Shown piece by piece: positions 1 through 7,666 of a DNA stretch of 64,000 nucleotides (positions within the stretch are counted from its first letter, which is position 1; each line of letters begins with the position of its first letter). The stretch lies in contig DCFZ01000029.1 in assembly GCA_002314455.1 (NCBI GenBank), forward strand, positions 1 through 64,000, given 5' to 3'. A model generated the notes under the pieces. It did no database searches. It worked only from the letters and a program-made list of their open reading frames with translations, and was not told the origin of the DNA. The position numbers were made by a program, and so were the translations under genes. This DNA is from Lentisphaeria bacterium UBA1791. Lineage in GTDB: Bacteria > Verrucomicrobiota > Lentisphaeria > Victivallales > Victivallaceae.

Positions 1-63
1 CGCTCCCGCGAGTCCGTTCCTCGCTCCGCTCCGGTACTCCCGGCTTCGCGAAAGGTAATTGCT

Positions 64-91
64 TCATCTCTCATCTCTCATATCTCATCTC
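64..91. repeat. Short tandem heptamer repeat
   Basis: Four adjacent 7-base units follow the pattern TCATCTC; the third unit differs by one base (TCATATC). A pyrimidine-rich tract continues after them up to the promoter of the first gene. No function can be read from the sequence. Bases 1-63 hold no ORF that I can assign. Confidence 0.7.
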
Positions 92-108
92 TTTTTCTCT
101 TTCCCCTC

Positions 109-136
109 TTGTTTTCTTGACAATCGCGTGTATATT
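109..136 (+). promoter_or_regulatory. Sigma-70-type promoter of the first secreted protein gene
   Basis: TTGTTT at 109-114 and TATATT at 131-136 are 16 bases apart, about 30 bases before the start codon at 167. A perfect TTGACA at 117-122 lies only 8 bases from the same -10 hexamer, so it cannot be the partner of that -10. Confidence 0.5.
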
Positions 137-166
137 GAATCAACGGCATCATTACCGAGGTAAAAA

Positions 167-583
167 ATGAAAAAACAGTTCTTTTGCATCGCTCTGCTCG
201 CTTCGGCGCTGACGCTTTATGCCGATACGGCGAAATTCACCGGATATCACGACAAACATTGTCACGTGCTCCCCGCGGAGGATATCGACGTTCTGTCGCG
301 TCACATCGACATCATCGGTGTGTTGAAAGATCCCAGCATCAAGCCCAGCAGTGAAGAAAAGTATCTCGCCGCCAAGAAACTCGTCGAAAATGTCGATATG
401 ACGTTTGTCCGCGAAACCAAAACCCTTGACCAGCTCCTTTACTACGGCGACGCCATCATCGACGAACAGGGCGATTCCCGACGCATCATCACCTTCTTTT
501 ACGAGTGGAAAGGTCATTTCGTCAAGATGGTCTTTCGAGCTCAAAAGCAATTCGTCGTGCGCGGCGACGTCTATCTGCAATGA
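167..583 (+). CDS. Small secreted protein of unknown function
   Basis: The 138-residue product starts with a typical signal peptide (basic start, hydrophobic stretch to about residue 19, cleavage after a YA-like site), so it should be exported. The mature part is about 120 residues, mixed alpha/beta in composition, with the pattern GYHDKHCHVL near its start and a hydrophobic, basic C-terminus. I recognise no family. GAGG about 8 bases before the ATG supports the start. Its stop overlaps the tadA start codon (ATGA), so the two genes are probably co-transcribed, though no functional link is evident. Confidence 0.75.
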   Translation: MKKQFFCIALLASALTLYADTAKFTGYHDKHCHVLPAEDIDVLSRHIDIIGVLKDPSIKPSSEEKYLAAKKLVENVDMTFVRETKTLDQLLYYGDAIIDEQGDSRRIITFFYEWKGHFVKMVFRAQKQFVVRGDVYLQ

Positions 584-1062
584 GCGATCAGGATTCGTTT
601 TTCATGCGCGCCGCGCTCGAGGAAGCGCAAAAAGCATTTGATGCAGGCGAAGTTCCAATCGGTGCGGTAATCGTTGCCGACGGCGAGATCATCGCCCGCG
701 GCCGCAACCGCGTCGAAGAGAAAAAATCCGTCACCGCCCATGCGGAACTGGAAGCGTTGCACGCCGCCGAACTTTTCCGGCGCGACTGGCGCATGCAGCA
801 CGCCACGCTTTATGTCACCAAAGAACCCTGTCCGATGTGTGCCGGCGCGCTCGTCAACGCGCGATTTGAACGCATCGTTTTCGGCGCACCCGATCCCGCT
901 TTCGGCGGTTGCGGCGGCGCCGTGACGATCCCCGAGATCCCCGGTGCGCTCTACCATCCGCAGATGACCGGCAACGTCGAAGGGAACGAGTGTCTCGCGT
1001 TGCTCCGTCAGTTCTTTCGCCTGCGGCGCGAAAAGAAAAATGATGAAAAATCACAAGGGTGA
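580..1062 (+). CDS. tadA: tRNA-specific adenosine deaminase TadA
   Basis: The 160-residue protein belongs to the zinc cytidine/deoxycytidylate deaminase fold. TadA converts the wobble adenosine A34 of tRNA-Arg(ACG) to inosine. The zinc-site signatures are present: HAE around residue 54 (histidine ligand and catalytic glutamate) and PCPMCAGAL around residues 83-91 (two cysteine ligands). The N-terminal MRAALEEAQKA and the G-E-V-P-I-G-A-V strand are typical of TadA. An in-frame extension reaches 505, but the ATG at 580, overlapping the previous stop as ATGA, gives the usual family length. The last residues are rich in Lys/Arg. Confidence 0.95.
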   Translation: MSDQDSFFMRAALEEAQKAFDAGEVPIGAVIVADGEIIARGRNRVEEKKSVTAHAELEALHAAELFRRDWRMQHATLYVTKEPCPMCAGALVNARFERIVFGAPDPAFGGCGGAVTIPEIPGALYHPQMTGNVEGNECLALLRQFFRLRREKKNDEKSQG

Positions 1063-1063
1063 C

Positions 1064-1091
1064 TTGAAAATGTTATTTTCGATACTATATT
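1064..1091 (+). promoter_or_regulatory. Putative promoter of the nusA operon
   Basis: TTGAAA at 1064-1069 and TATATT at 1086-1091, spacer 16, directly after the tadA stop. It would start a transcript near 1098 with a leader of about 120 bases containing the hairpin at 1131-1158. Confidence 0.55.
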
Positions 1092-1130
1092 AATTTGTGG
1101 TAAAAAGTGTAACTGGAATTTTCCGGGGGT

Positions 1131-1165
1131 GAAGCGGGACAAATTTTTTGCCCGCTTCTTTTCTT
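1131..1165 (+). terminator. Terminator/attenuator hairpin in the nusA leader
   Basis: GAAGCGGG (1131-1138) pairs perfectly with CCCGCTTC (1151-1158) and is followed by TTTTCTTT. A second pairing, GGGGTGA (1126-1132) with TCACCCC (1169-1175), shares bases with the first stem. The two could be alternative structures. It may terminate tadA transcripts, attenuate nusA, or both. Confidence 0.65.
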
Positions 1166-1216
1166 TCGTCACCCCGAATTTTTCCAAAGACTCCAAGAGA
1201 AGAAAGGACGAATATC

Positions 1217-2461
1217 ATGAGCAACGAATTGCTGACCATCCTCGAGTACATCGAAGAGGAACGCGGCATCAGCCGCGAAAGTTTGATCCGTGCGCTTGAG
1301 ACCGCCATTTTGACGGCGTCGCGCAAAAGCATTTCCCCCGCCAGCGACCTCTCGGTCAAGATCGACCCCAAGACCGGCAAAATTCAGGCGTGGGCGCGCC
1401 TCGAAATCGTCGAGAGCAACCCCGGCCCCGATCAGATCAAACTGGCGGAAGTCGCCAAAAAAATGCCCGACGCCAAGCTCGGCGACGTCATCGAGTGGGA
1501 AGTCACCCCGAGCGACTTCGGCCGCATCGCCGCCCAGACCGCCCGTCAGGCGATCATCCAGCAGCTGCGCCGCGCCGAAAAGGAAAACGTGCAGGACGAA
1601 TTTTCCGACCGCGTCGGTCAGATCGTCAACGGCACCGTCCGCCGTTTCGAGGCGGGCAACGTCATCATTGATTTCCAGCGCGCCGAGGGCATCATGCCGT
1701 CGCGCGAAAAGATCCACGACGAGCAGTACATGCCCGGCGACCGCATCAACGTCTTGTTGCAGAAAGTCGACATCAACGCCGTCGGCCCCAGCCTTTTCGT
1801 TTCGCGCAGTTGCCCTGAATTCGTCCTCAAGCTTTTTGAGCGCGAAGTGAGCGAAATGCACGACGGCATCGTCAAGATTGTCGCCATTTCCCGCGAAGCC
1901 GGCAAGCGCACCAAGATCGCCGTTTCCAGCACCGATCCCCGCGTCGACCCGGTCGGCGCCTGCGTCGGAGTCCGCGGCACCCGCGTGCGCCGCATCAACG
2001 AGGAACTCGGCAACGAGCGCATCGACATCATCCCCTACGACAGCGACATCACCAAATTTGCCGCCAATGCGTTGCTTCCCGCCAAGGTGCAGCGCATCGA
2101 CGTCAACGAGGCCAAGCACGAATTGACCGCGTGGGTCGATGACGAGCAGAGCAAGATCGCCTTTGGCCGCAAGGCGCAAAACATCCGCCTCGCCGCCAAG
2201 CTGGTCGGCTGGAACATCACGATCAAAAACGTCGATCACGCGGAAGATGCCGCCGAGGAGTCGCTCGAAGAAAAAATGAAAAAAGCGGCGGAACTGCTCG
2301 CCGCCGATCTCAACGTTTCGGTCGAAACCGCATCCGTCCTCGTCGCCAACGGCTATGTCACGCTCGCCGGCGTCAAGATCGCCGAACGCGAAGCGCTCCT
2401 CGCCATCGAGGGCGTCGACGTCGACGAATTGAGTGCCGCGCTCGACGCTCTGCAAAAGTAA
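1217..2461 (+). CDS. nusA: Transcription termination/antitermination factor NusA
   Basis: The 414-residue protein binds RNA polymerase and nascent RNA and modulates pausing, termination and antitermination. It has the N-terminal polymerase-binding domain (MSNELLTILEYIEEERG), an S1 domain (about 125-200), KH domains (about 225-345, ending in the FGRKAQNIRLAAKLVGW motif), and a helix-hairpin-helix segment near the C-terminus. The start at 1217 is preceded by AGAAAGGA; a longer upstream frame adds about 23 residues unlike NusA. It leads a nusA-infB-rbfA cluster as in many bacteria, but rimP is not upstream. The leader hairpin suggests transcription is controlled. Confidence 0.97.
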   Translation: MSNELLTILEYIEEERGISRESLIRALETAILTASRKSISPASDLSVKIDPKTGKIQAWARLEIVESNPGPDQIKLAEVAKKMPDAKLGDVIEWEVTPSDFGRIAAQTARQAIIQQLRRAEKENVQDEFSDRVGQIVNGTVRRFEAGNVIIDFQRAEGIMPSREKIHDEQYMPGDRINVLLQKVDINAVGPSLFVSRSCPEFVLKLFEREVSEMHDGIVKIVAISREAGKRTKIAVSSTDPRVDPVGACVGVRGTRVRRINEELGNERIDIIPYDSDITKFAANALLPAKVQRIDVNEAKHELTAWVDDEQSKIAFGRKAQNIRLAAKLVGWNITIKNVDHAEDAAEESLEEKMKKAAELLAADLNVSVETASVLVANGYVTLAGVKIAEREALLAIEGVDVDELSAALDALQK

Positions 2462-2486
2462 TTTTGCAAGTAAGGAGTGTGCAGTT

Positions 2487-4520
2487 ATGGCAGAAAAAAA
2501 GACTACCGTCCTTGACTTGGCGCGCAAATACGGCGTTTCCGCCAAGGACGTCATTTCCGAACTCAACGGTCAGGGCATCGACACCCCCAAGGCGGAAAAA
2601 ACCGCGCTTGCGGGCGACGATCTCGCGTTGATCGACAGCTTCCTCGCCGACCTTTACGGCGCCGACGACGATCAACCGGCGAAAAAGGGTTCCAAAAAGA
2701 CCCGCCTTTCCGGCAAGCCCGTCCCCAAAAAGGCCGCCGAAGAAAAGAGCAATTCCAGCGCCGGAAAGGAGATTCACCTGACCCGCCCCGTGCTCGTCAA
2801 GGATCTCGCCGAAGCGGTCGGCAAGAAGCCCAATGAACTCATCACCGACTTGATGAAACTCGGCGAACTCGCCGGCATCAATCAGCCGATTTCCGACGCC
2901 AACGTCAAAAAGCTCTGCGCCAACTACGGCGTCGAGCCGGTTTACGGCGCCGCAGCTCAAACGACCGCGCAAAGTGCGAAAAAAGCCGTCGACGACGATC
3001 CAAAAAATCTCGTCGAGCGTCCCCCCGTCGTCACCTTTATGGGGCACGTCGACCACGGCAAGACTTCGTTGCAGGATGCCGTCCGCCACACCCACGTCAC
3101 CGCGGGCGAAGCGGGGGCGATTACCCAGCACATCGGCGCGTCGACGATTCAATTCAACGGCAAGACGATCACCTTTATCGACACCCCGGGACACGCCGCG
3201 TTTTCGAGCATGCGTTCGCGCGGCGCCAACGTCACCGACATCGTCGTGCTCGTCGTTTCCGCGACCGAGGGCTTCAAGCCCCAGACCGTCGAAGCGCTCA
3301 ACCACGCCAAAGCGGCAAAAGTGCCGATCATCGTCGCGATCAACAAAATGGATTTGCCCGATGCCGATCCTGACAAGGTGTTGCTCAATATGCAGCAAAA
3401 CGGTCTCACCAGCGAAGACTGGGGCGGCGAAACCGGTACCGTCCGCGTTTCCGCCAAGACCGGCAAGGGGCTTTCCGACTTGCTCGAACGAATCCAGATC
3501 GAAGCGGAAATGCTCGAGCTCAAGGCGAATCCCAAGCGTCCCGCCGCCGGCTCCGTCATCGAAGCCCAGCTGGAACAGGGGCTCGGTCCCACGGCGAGCG
3601 TCCTCATTCAGGACGGCACGCTCCACGTCGGCGACATCGTCCTCTGCGGCGAGCACTACGGCAAAGTCCGCATGCTGATTTCCGACAAGGGCGAACGGCT
3701 CAAATCCGCCGGGCCCAGCATCCCCGTCAAGGTCGTCGGTCTTTCCGGCGTACCCGAAGCGGGCGATCACCTCGAATTCTGCAGCAATGAAAAGGACGCC
3801 CGTACGATTGCCGAAGAGCGTCTCGCCGAAAAGCGCGACAAAGTCCTCGCGACCAACCGCGTCACCAGCGCCGAGGATCTTTTCTCGAAGCTCAACGAAG
3901 GCGGCGTCAACACGCTCAACATCATCATCAAGGCGGATGTGCGCGGTTCCGGCGAAGCCATCGCCCAGAGCCTCGCGCAGTTGCCCTCTGAAAAGATCCG
4001 CGCCGAAGTCATTGCCAACGGCGTCGGCCCGATCAACGAAAGCGACGTCGATCTCGCCGCGGCGACCAACGCGCTGATTGTAGGATTCCACGTCCGCGTC
4101 AACCCCGGCGTCAACGATTACCTCAAAAAGCGCAAGGTCGAGTACCGCTTGTACAGCATCATTTACGAGTTGCTCGAAGACATCACCGACGCGCTCGCCG
4201 GCAAGTTGGAGCCTGAAAAGCGCGAAAAGCAACTCGGCACGGCGAGAATTCTGCAGATTTTCGAGTTGAGCAAAGGCCCCAAGATCTGCGGTTGCAAAGT
4301 CGAGTCGGGGCTTGTCCGCATCGGCGCCAAAGCGCGCGTGCGCCGCGCCAAGGAATTGATTTACAATGGCGAAGTCGCAAGTTTGCGTCATTTCCGCGAC
4401 GACGTTCACGAAGTCAAAGCCGGTCTCGAATGCGGCATCAAACTCGATAACTTCGTCGACTTCCTCGAGGGCGACGAGATCGAAATCTACGAGATCGAAC
4501 TCAAGAAAGCGACGCTGTAA
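2487..4520 (+). CDS. infB: Translation initiation factor IF-2
   Basis: This 677-residue GTPase brings fMet-tRNA to the 30S subunit. It has an IF2N helical module at the N-terminus (TTVLDLARKYGVS), a short Lys-rich linker, and a second IF2N-like segment near residue 100. The G domain carries FMGHVDHGKTS (G1), IDTPGHAAF (G3) and NKMD (G4), followed by domains II-IV ending near EIYEIE. The TAAGGAG ribosome site sits about 8 bases before ATG 2487. The linker is much shorter than in E. coli IF2. It lies 25 bases after nusA. Confidence 0.97.
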   Translation: MAEKKTTVLDLARKYGVSAKDVISELNGQGIDTPKAEKTALAGDDLALIDSFLADLYGADDDQPAKKGSKKTRLSGKPVPKKAAEEKSNSSAGKEIHLTRPVLVKDLAEAVGKKPNELITDLMKLGELAGINQPISDANVKKLCANYGVEPVYGAAAQTTAQSAKKAVDDDPKNLVERPPVVTFMGHVDHGKTSLQDAVRHTHVTAGEAGAITQHIGASTIQFNGKTITFIDTPGHAAFSSMRSRGANVTDIVVLVVSATEGFKPQTVEALNHAKAAKVPIIVAINKMDLPDADPDKVLLNMQQNGLTSEDWGGETGTVRVSAKTGKGLSDLLERIQIEAEMLELKANPKRPAAGSVIEAQLEQGLGPTASVLIQDGTLHVGDIVLCGEHYGKVRMLISDKGERLKSAGPSIPVKVVGLSGVPEAGDHLEFCSNEKDARTIAEERLAEKRDKVLATNRVTSAEDLFSKLNEGGVNTLNIIIKADVRGSGEAIAQSLAQLPSEKIRAEVIANGVGPINESDVDLAAATNALIVGFHVRVNPGVNDYLKKRKVEYRLYSIIYELLEDITDALAGKLEPEKREKQLGTARILQIFELSKGPKICGCKVESGLVRIGAKARVRRAKELIYNGEVASLRHFRDDVHEVKAGLECGIKLDNFVDFLEGDEIEIYEIELKKATL

Positions 4521-4522
4521 TT

Positions 4523-4894
4523 ATGCCGAAAGTCGATCGCATGACCCGCGTCAACGAGCTCATCAAGCGCGAACTCGCCAACTTGATGACGACGAGCGGA
4601 TTTTTTCCGACGGGCATCCTCGTTTCGGTGACGGAAGTCAACACTTCCACCGATCTGCGCAATGCGACGGTGATGGTGAGCTTCCTCGGCGGCAAGGCCT
4701 CCACCCGCGAAGAAGCGATGCACGAGATCGAACTGCGCCGCGTCGACTGGCAACACCAATTGGCGACGACGCTCGGTTTCAAGCACACCCCCGTATTGAC
4801 ATTCAAGGTCGACCGGCGCATCGCCGCCGGCGACCGCGTGCTTGAACTGCTCGAAAAAGAGGAATCATCCCGTGGCGGAAACGACACCAAGTGA
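4523..4894 (+). CDS. rbfA: Ribosome-binding factor A
   Basis: The 123-residue KH-like protein helps mature the 30S subunit and 16S rRNA 5' end. The family pattern R-x-N-x-L-I-K-R-E-L near the start and ILVSVTEVNTSTDLRNATV in the middle are diagnostic. It begins two bases after the infB stop, so it is translationally coupled, and its 3' end overlaps the next gene by 23 bases. Confidence 0.93.
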   Translation: MPKVDRMTRVNELIKRELANLMTTSGFFPTGILVSVTEVNTSTDLRNATVMVSFLGGKASTREEAMHEIELRRVDWQHQLATTLGFKHTPVLTFKVDRRIAAGDRVLELLEKEESSRGGNDTK

Positions 4895-5852
4895 CCTTTT
4901 TGCCCGACTTCTCGGGGCAAAAAGCGTCCTTCTGCTCGCGCACGAGCGACCCGACGGCGACGCCCTCGGCGCGCTTTTCGGAATGCGCAGTTTTCTGCGC
5001 CGCCGCGGCGTTGCCGCCGACGTCTTTCTGATGGCGGATCCGCCCTACCGTTACCACGGCATCGTCGCGGATTATCTCTTGCCTCAAAGCGGCAGACGCG
5101 CCGCCGATTACGAGGCGACGATCTCGCTCGACTGCGCCAACTGCGAACGGCTCGCCTACTGCGAAAGCGTCGAAGTTCTGGAAAAATTGAATTTCCTCAA
5201 TCTCGACCACCATTTGCACAATTCGATCCCCGCGCAATATTCCTACGTCGATACGGAAGCGTCGAGCACCTGCGAAATTCTCGCGCGCACCGCGCTTGAG
5301 ATCGATCCGGCGCTCGAAGCCGAAAGTGCCGGATTCTTTTTGATGGGAATGATGACGGATACGGGAAGTTTCCGTTTTGCCAACACCAAGGGGCGGGTGC
5401 TTCGCGTCGCGGCAAGTTTGCTCGATCGCGGCGTCGATCTCGAAAAGATCGTCAACGCGCTTTATTTCAGCAATCCGCTCAAGCAGTTGCAACTGGAAGC
5501 GGAACTTGTCACCGATCATCTCAAACTTGCCTGCGGCGGACGCTTCGCTTACGCCTACATCGACGACGCGCTCCTCGCCAAACACGATTTCGACCTCCGC
5601 GAAGACGAGGGGCTTATCGACATTCTGCGCGGCATCGATTCCGCCGTCATCGCGATGCTCGTCAGCAAAAAAGGAAATGCTTTCAAGTTGTCGATGCGCA
5701 GCAAAGACGGCCGTTACCCCGTGATCGAACTCGCCCGGAAATTTTCCGGCGGCGGTCACGCGATGGCGGCGGGCGCAACAATCCATGCCGGAACTTTTGA
5801 GGAAGTCGAAACGATCATCCTCCCCGAAATCGAAGCACTGCTGGCAAAATAA
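4872..5852 (+). CDS. nrnA: DHH/DHHA1 phosphoesterase, NrnA-type oligoribonuclease / pAp phosphatase
   Basis: NrnA-type enzymes degrade nano-RNA and pAp with Mn ions. The 326-residue protein shows the DHH-family motifs: HERPDGDALG near residue 25, the D of SLDCAN, NLDHHLHNS near residue 115 and TDTGSFRFANT near residue 160. The C-terminal DHHA1 domain has GGGHAMAAG. I chose the GTG at 4872, preceded by AGAGGAA; the ATG at 4842 would lie deeper inside rbfA. An rbfA-nrnA pairing is common in bacteria, where truB often follows; here dut follows. Confidence 0.88.
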   Translation: MAETTPSDLFARLLGAKSVLLLAHERPDGDALGALFGMRSFLRRRGVAADVFLMADPPYRYHGIVADYLLPQSGRRAADYEATISLDCANCERLAYCESVEVLEKLNFLNLDHHLHNSIPAQYSYVDTEASSTCEILARTALEIDPALEAESAGFFLMGMMTDTGSFRFANTKGRVLRVAASLLDRGVDLEKIVNALYFSNPLKQLQLEAELVTDHLKLACGGRFAYAYIDDALLAKHDFDLREDEGLIDILRGIDSAVIAMLVSKKGNAFKLSMRSKDGRYPVIELARKFSGGGHAMAAGATIHAGTFEEVETIILPEIEALLAK

Positions 5853-5865
5853 GGAGATTTCCGCC

Positions 5866-6303
5866 ATGACCGCGATCAAGATCAAGATGAAAGACAACTG
5901 TGCGGATCTTTTCCCCGCCAAGGCGCATACGGACGACGCCGCCTACGACTTGCGCGCCGCAGATGACGTGACGCTTGCCGTCGGCAAAAGCACGTTGGTG
6001 CCGACGGGTATCTTTATGGAAATTCCCGTCGGTTTTGAAGCGCAAATTCGCCCCCGCAGCGGCTTGGCGCTCAAGCACAATTTGAGTTTGACCAATTCCC
6101 CCGGCACGATCGACGCGGGCTACCGCGGCGAAGTCGGCATCATTATGTTCAACCCGGGGCCGGAGGAATTTTTCGTCCACCGCGGCGACCGCATCGCGCA
6201 GATGGTCATCGCCAAATTGGCGGAGGTGGAACTTGTTTCCGCCGACGATTTAAGCGAAACGGGGCGCGGCGCGGGCGGCTTCGGAAGTTCCGGTACGAAG
6301 TGA
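5866..6303 (+). CDS. dut: Deoxyuridine 5'-triphosphate nucleotidohydrolase
   Basis: This homotrimeric enzyme hydrolyses dUTP to dUMP and pyrophosphate, keeping uracil out of DNA. The 145-residue protein has the conserved motifs AAYDLRAA (1), RPRSGLALK (2), GTIDAGYRGE (3, with the catalytic Asp and substrate Tyr), RIAQMVI (4) and the C-terminal GRGAGGFGSSG (5). AAGGAGA before ATG 5866 fixes the start. It is 13 bases from nrnA and probably ends the operon. Confidence 0.96.
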   Translation: MTAIKIKMKDNCADLFPAKAHTDDAAYDLRAADDVTLAVGKSTLVPTGIFMEIPVGFEAQIRPRSGLALKHNLSLTNSPGTIDAGYRGEVGIIMFNPGPEEFFVHRGDRIAQMVIAKLAEVELVSADDLSETGRGAGGFGSSGTK

Positions 6304-6318
6304 AGTCCGCTATTTTTT

Positions 6319-6414
6319 CCCGATCTGCCGGGCGAATTCCTTTTCCTCGCTTCGGAGGAAGCCTCTTATGTGACCGGGGCGGAGATTCCCATTTCCGGCG
6401 GCTGGCAATTATAA
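6319..6414 (+). pseudogene. Remnant of a short-chain dehydrogenase/reductase (C-terminus only)
   Basis: After the dut stop the same frame is open to TAA at 6412-6414. It encodes a stretch reading FLASEEASYVTGAEIPISGG followed by Trp-Gln-Leu. This matches the C-terminal signature of classical SDR enzymes (F-L-x-S-x-x-A-S-Y-V-T-G ... D/S-G-G). Nothing else of the roughly 250-residue SDR is present and there is no start codon or ribosome site, so this is a deletion relic. It lies directly before the MFS gene, which suggests a sugar or sugar-acid dehydrogenase was once part of that cluster. Confidence 0.75.
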
Positions 6415-6430
6415 AACAAGGAAAATCATC

Positions 6431-7657
6431 ATGAAAAAGATCGCATACAAAAACTGGGCGCTTTTCATCCTGTGGATCGCCTTCTTTCTGCAACAGGGTA
6501 CGCGGCAGATTTTCAGCGCGACGCTGCCGCAGATCCAAAACTCCTTTCACGTTTCCAAGACGCAAATCGGCGTCGTGGCGACGGTATTCACGTTGCTCTA
6601 CGGCATTTGCGTACCTTTTGCCGGGATCGCGGCAGACATTTTCAAACGCAAATGGATGATTGTCATCGGCGTCGGCGTTTTCAGTTTCGGCATCTTCTTT
6701 TCCGGCTTCGCCAGCGGAGTGGGCGTTTTGCTGATTGCCTACAGCATCCTCAATGGATGCGGGCAGAGTTTCTACTACCCGAGTTCAACCTCGATCATCG
6801 GTCAGCTGCACAAGGAATCGCGCGCGACCGCATTCGCCACACTGCAGTATGGATTGTACGCCGGCATCGTCAGCGTTTCCGCGATCGCCGGATGGTGCGC
6901 CGATCAGGGCGCCGACGGATGGCGGATGCCCTTCTGGATCTTCGGCGGAGTCGGGTTGTTCTGGGTGCTGATTCTGATTTTCTTCCTCAAGGACACGCCG
7001 CCGGCGGCAAGTGCGGCAACTTCGCAGGAAAAGGCGACGCCCGGCGAAGCGCTCAAGGCGATCTTTTCCAAACCGACGGCGATCTGCGTAATGCTGGGGC
7101 TGACAATGATGATCTACGTCGATTTCGGCTTCAAAACGTGGATGCCGACTTTTCTGCAGGAGCATTTCCACTGCTCGCTCGCCAAGGCGGCGTTCACCGC
7201 CGTTTTGTGGCATTACCTCGGCGCGTTTGTCGGCGTGATGGCGGGGGCGCACTTCGCCGACAAATTCGTCAAAAAGCATCACGGCGTGCGGTTGACGACC
7301 GGCGTGATCGGTCTTGCCGGCGGCATTCCCTTTATCATCGCGATGGCGTACGCCCCCAGTCTGACGCTCTGCGCGGCGGCGATGGCGCTTTTCGGCTTTT
7401 TCCGCGGCATCTACGATTCCAATTTGTTTGCGGCGCTCTTTGACGTGGTCGACGCGCGTTATCACGCTTCGGCGACCGGCGTCGTGCTGGCGATGGCGTT
7501 CGTCCTCGGCTCGGCAAGTCCGACGGTCATCGGCTGGATGTTTGACCATATGGAAATGACGTTCAGCGTCGCAAGTTTGAGCGTTTTCTACTTGCTCGGC
7601 GCACTGATCCTCCTGACGGCGCGGCTCCTTTTCATCAAGCGCGATTACTGCGCGTAG
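6431..7657 (+). CDS. Major facilitator superfamily transporter, probably for a sugar acid
   Basis: The 408-residue membrane protein has about 12 hydrophobic segments and the MFS loop 2-3 pattern (GIAADIFKRKWM). A central polar loop near residues 185-205 is typical of two six-helix halves. AAGGAAA precedes the ATG. The neighbours (lactonase-like protein, mannonate-dehydratase-like protein, SDR remnant) suggest uptake of a hexuronate or related sugar acid, as for ExuT-like transporters. The substrate cannot be read from the sequence. Confidence 0.85.
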   Translation: MKKIAYKNWALFILWIAFFLQQGTRQIFSATLPQIQNSFHVSKTQIGVVATVFTLLYGICVPFAGIAADIFKRKWMIVIGVGVFSFGIFFSGFASGVGVLLIAYSILNGCGQSFYYPSSTSIIGQLHKESRATAFATLQYGLYAGIVSVSAIAGWCADQGADGWRMPFWIFGGVGLFWVLILIFFLKDTPPAASAATSQEKATPGEALKAIFSKPTAICVMLGLTMMIYVDFGFKTWMPTFLQEHFHCSLAKAAFTAVLWHYLGAFVGVMAGAHFADKFVKKHHGVRLTTGVIGLAGGIPFIIAMAYAPSLTLCAAAMALFGFFRGIYDSNLFAALFDVVDARYHASATGVVLAMAFVLGSASPTVIGWMFDHMEMTFSVASLSVFYLLGALILLTARLLFIKRDYCA

Positions 7658-7666
7658 GCTTGGGTG

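Noticed and set aside
64..91. Tandem heptamers as a CRISPR array
   Set aside because: Units are only 7 bases with no spacers; no cas genes are nearby.
2373..4409. Long minus-strand ORF of 678 codons opposite infB
   Set aside because: It is a shadow of infB in GC-rich DNA; its product is compositionally odd (rich in Asp, Gly, Ala, Val, Phe) and matches no family, while infB on plus has all IF2 motifs.
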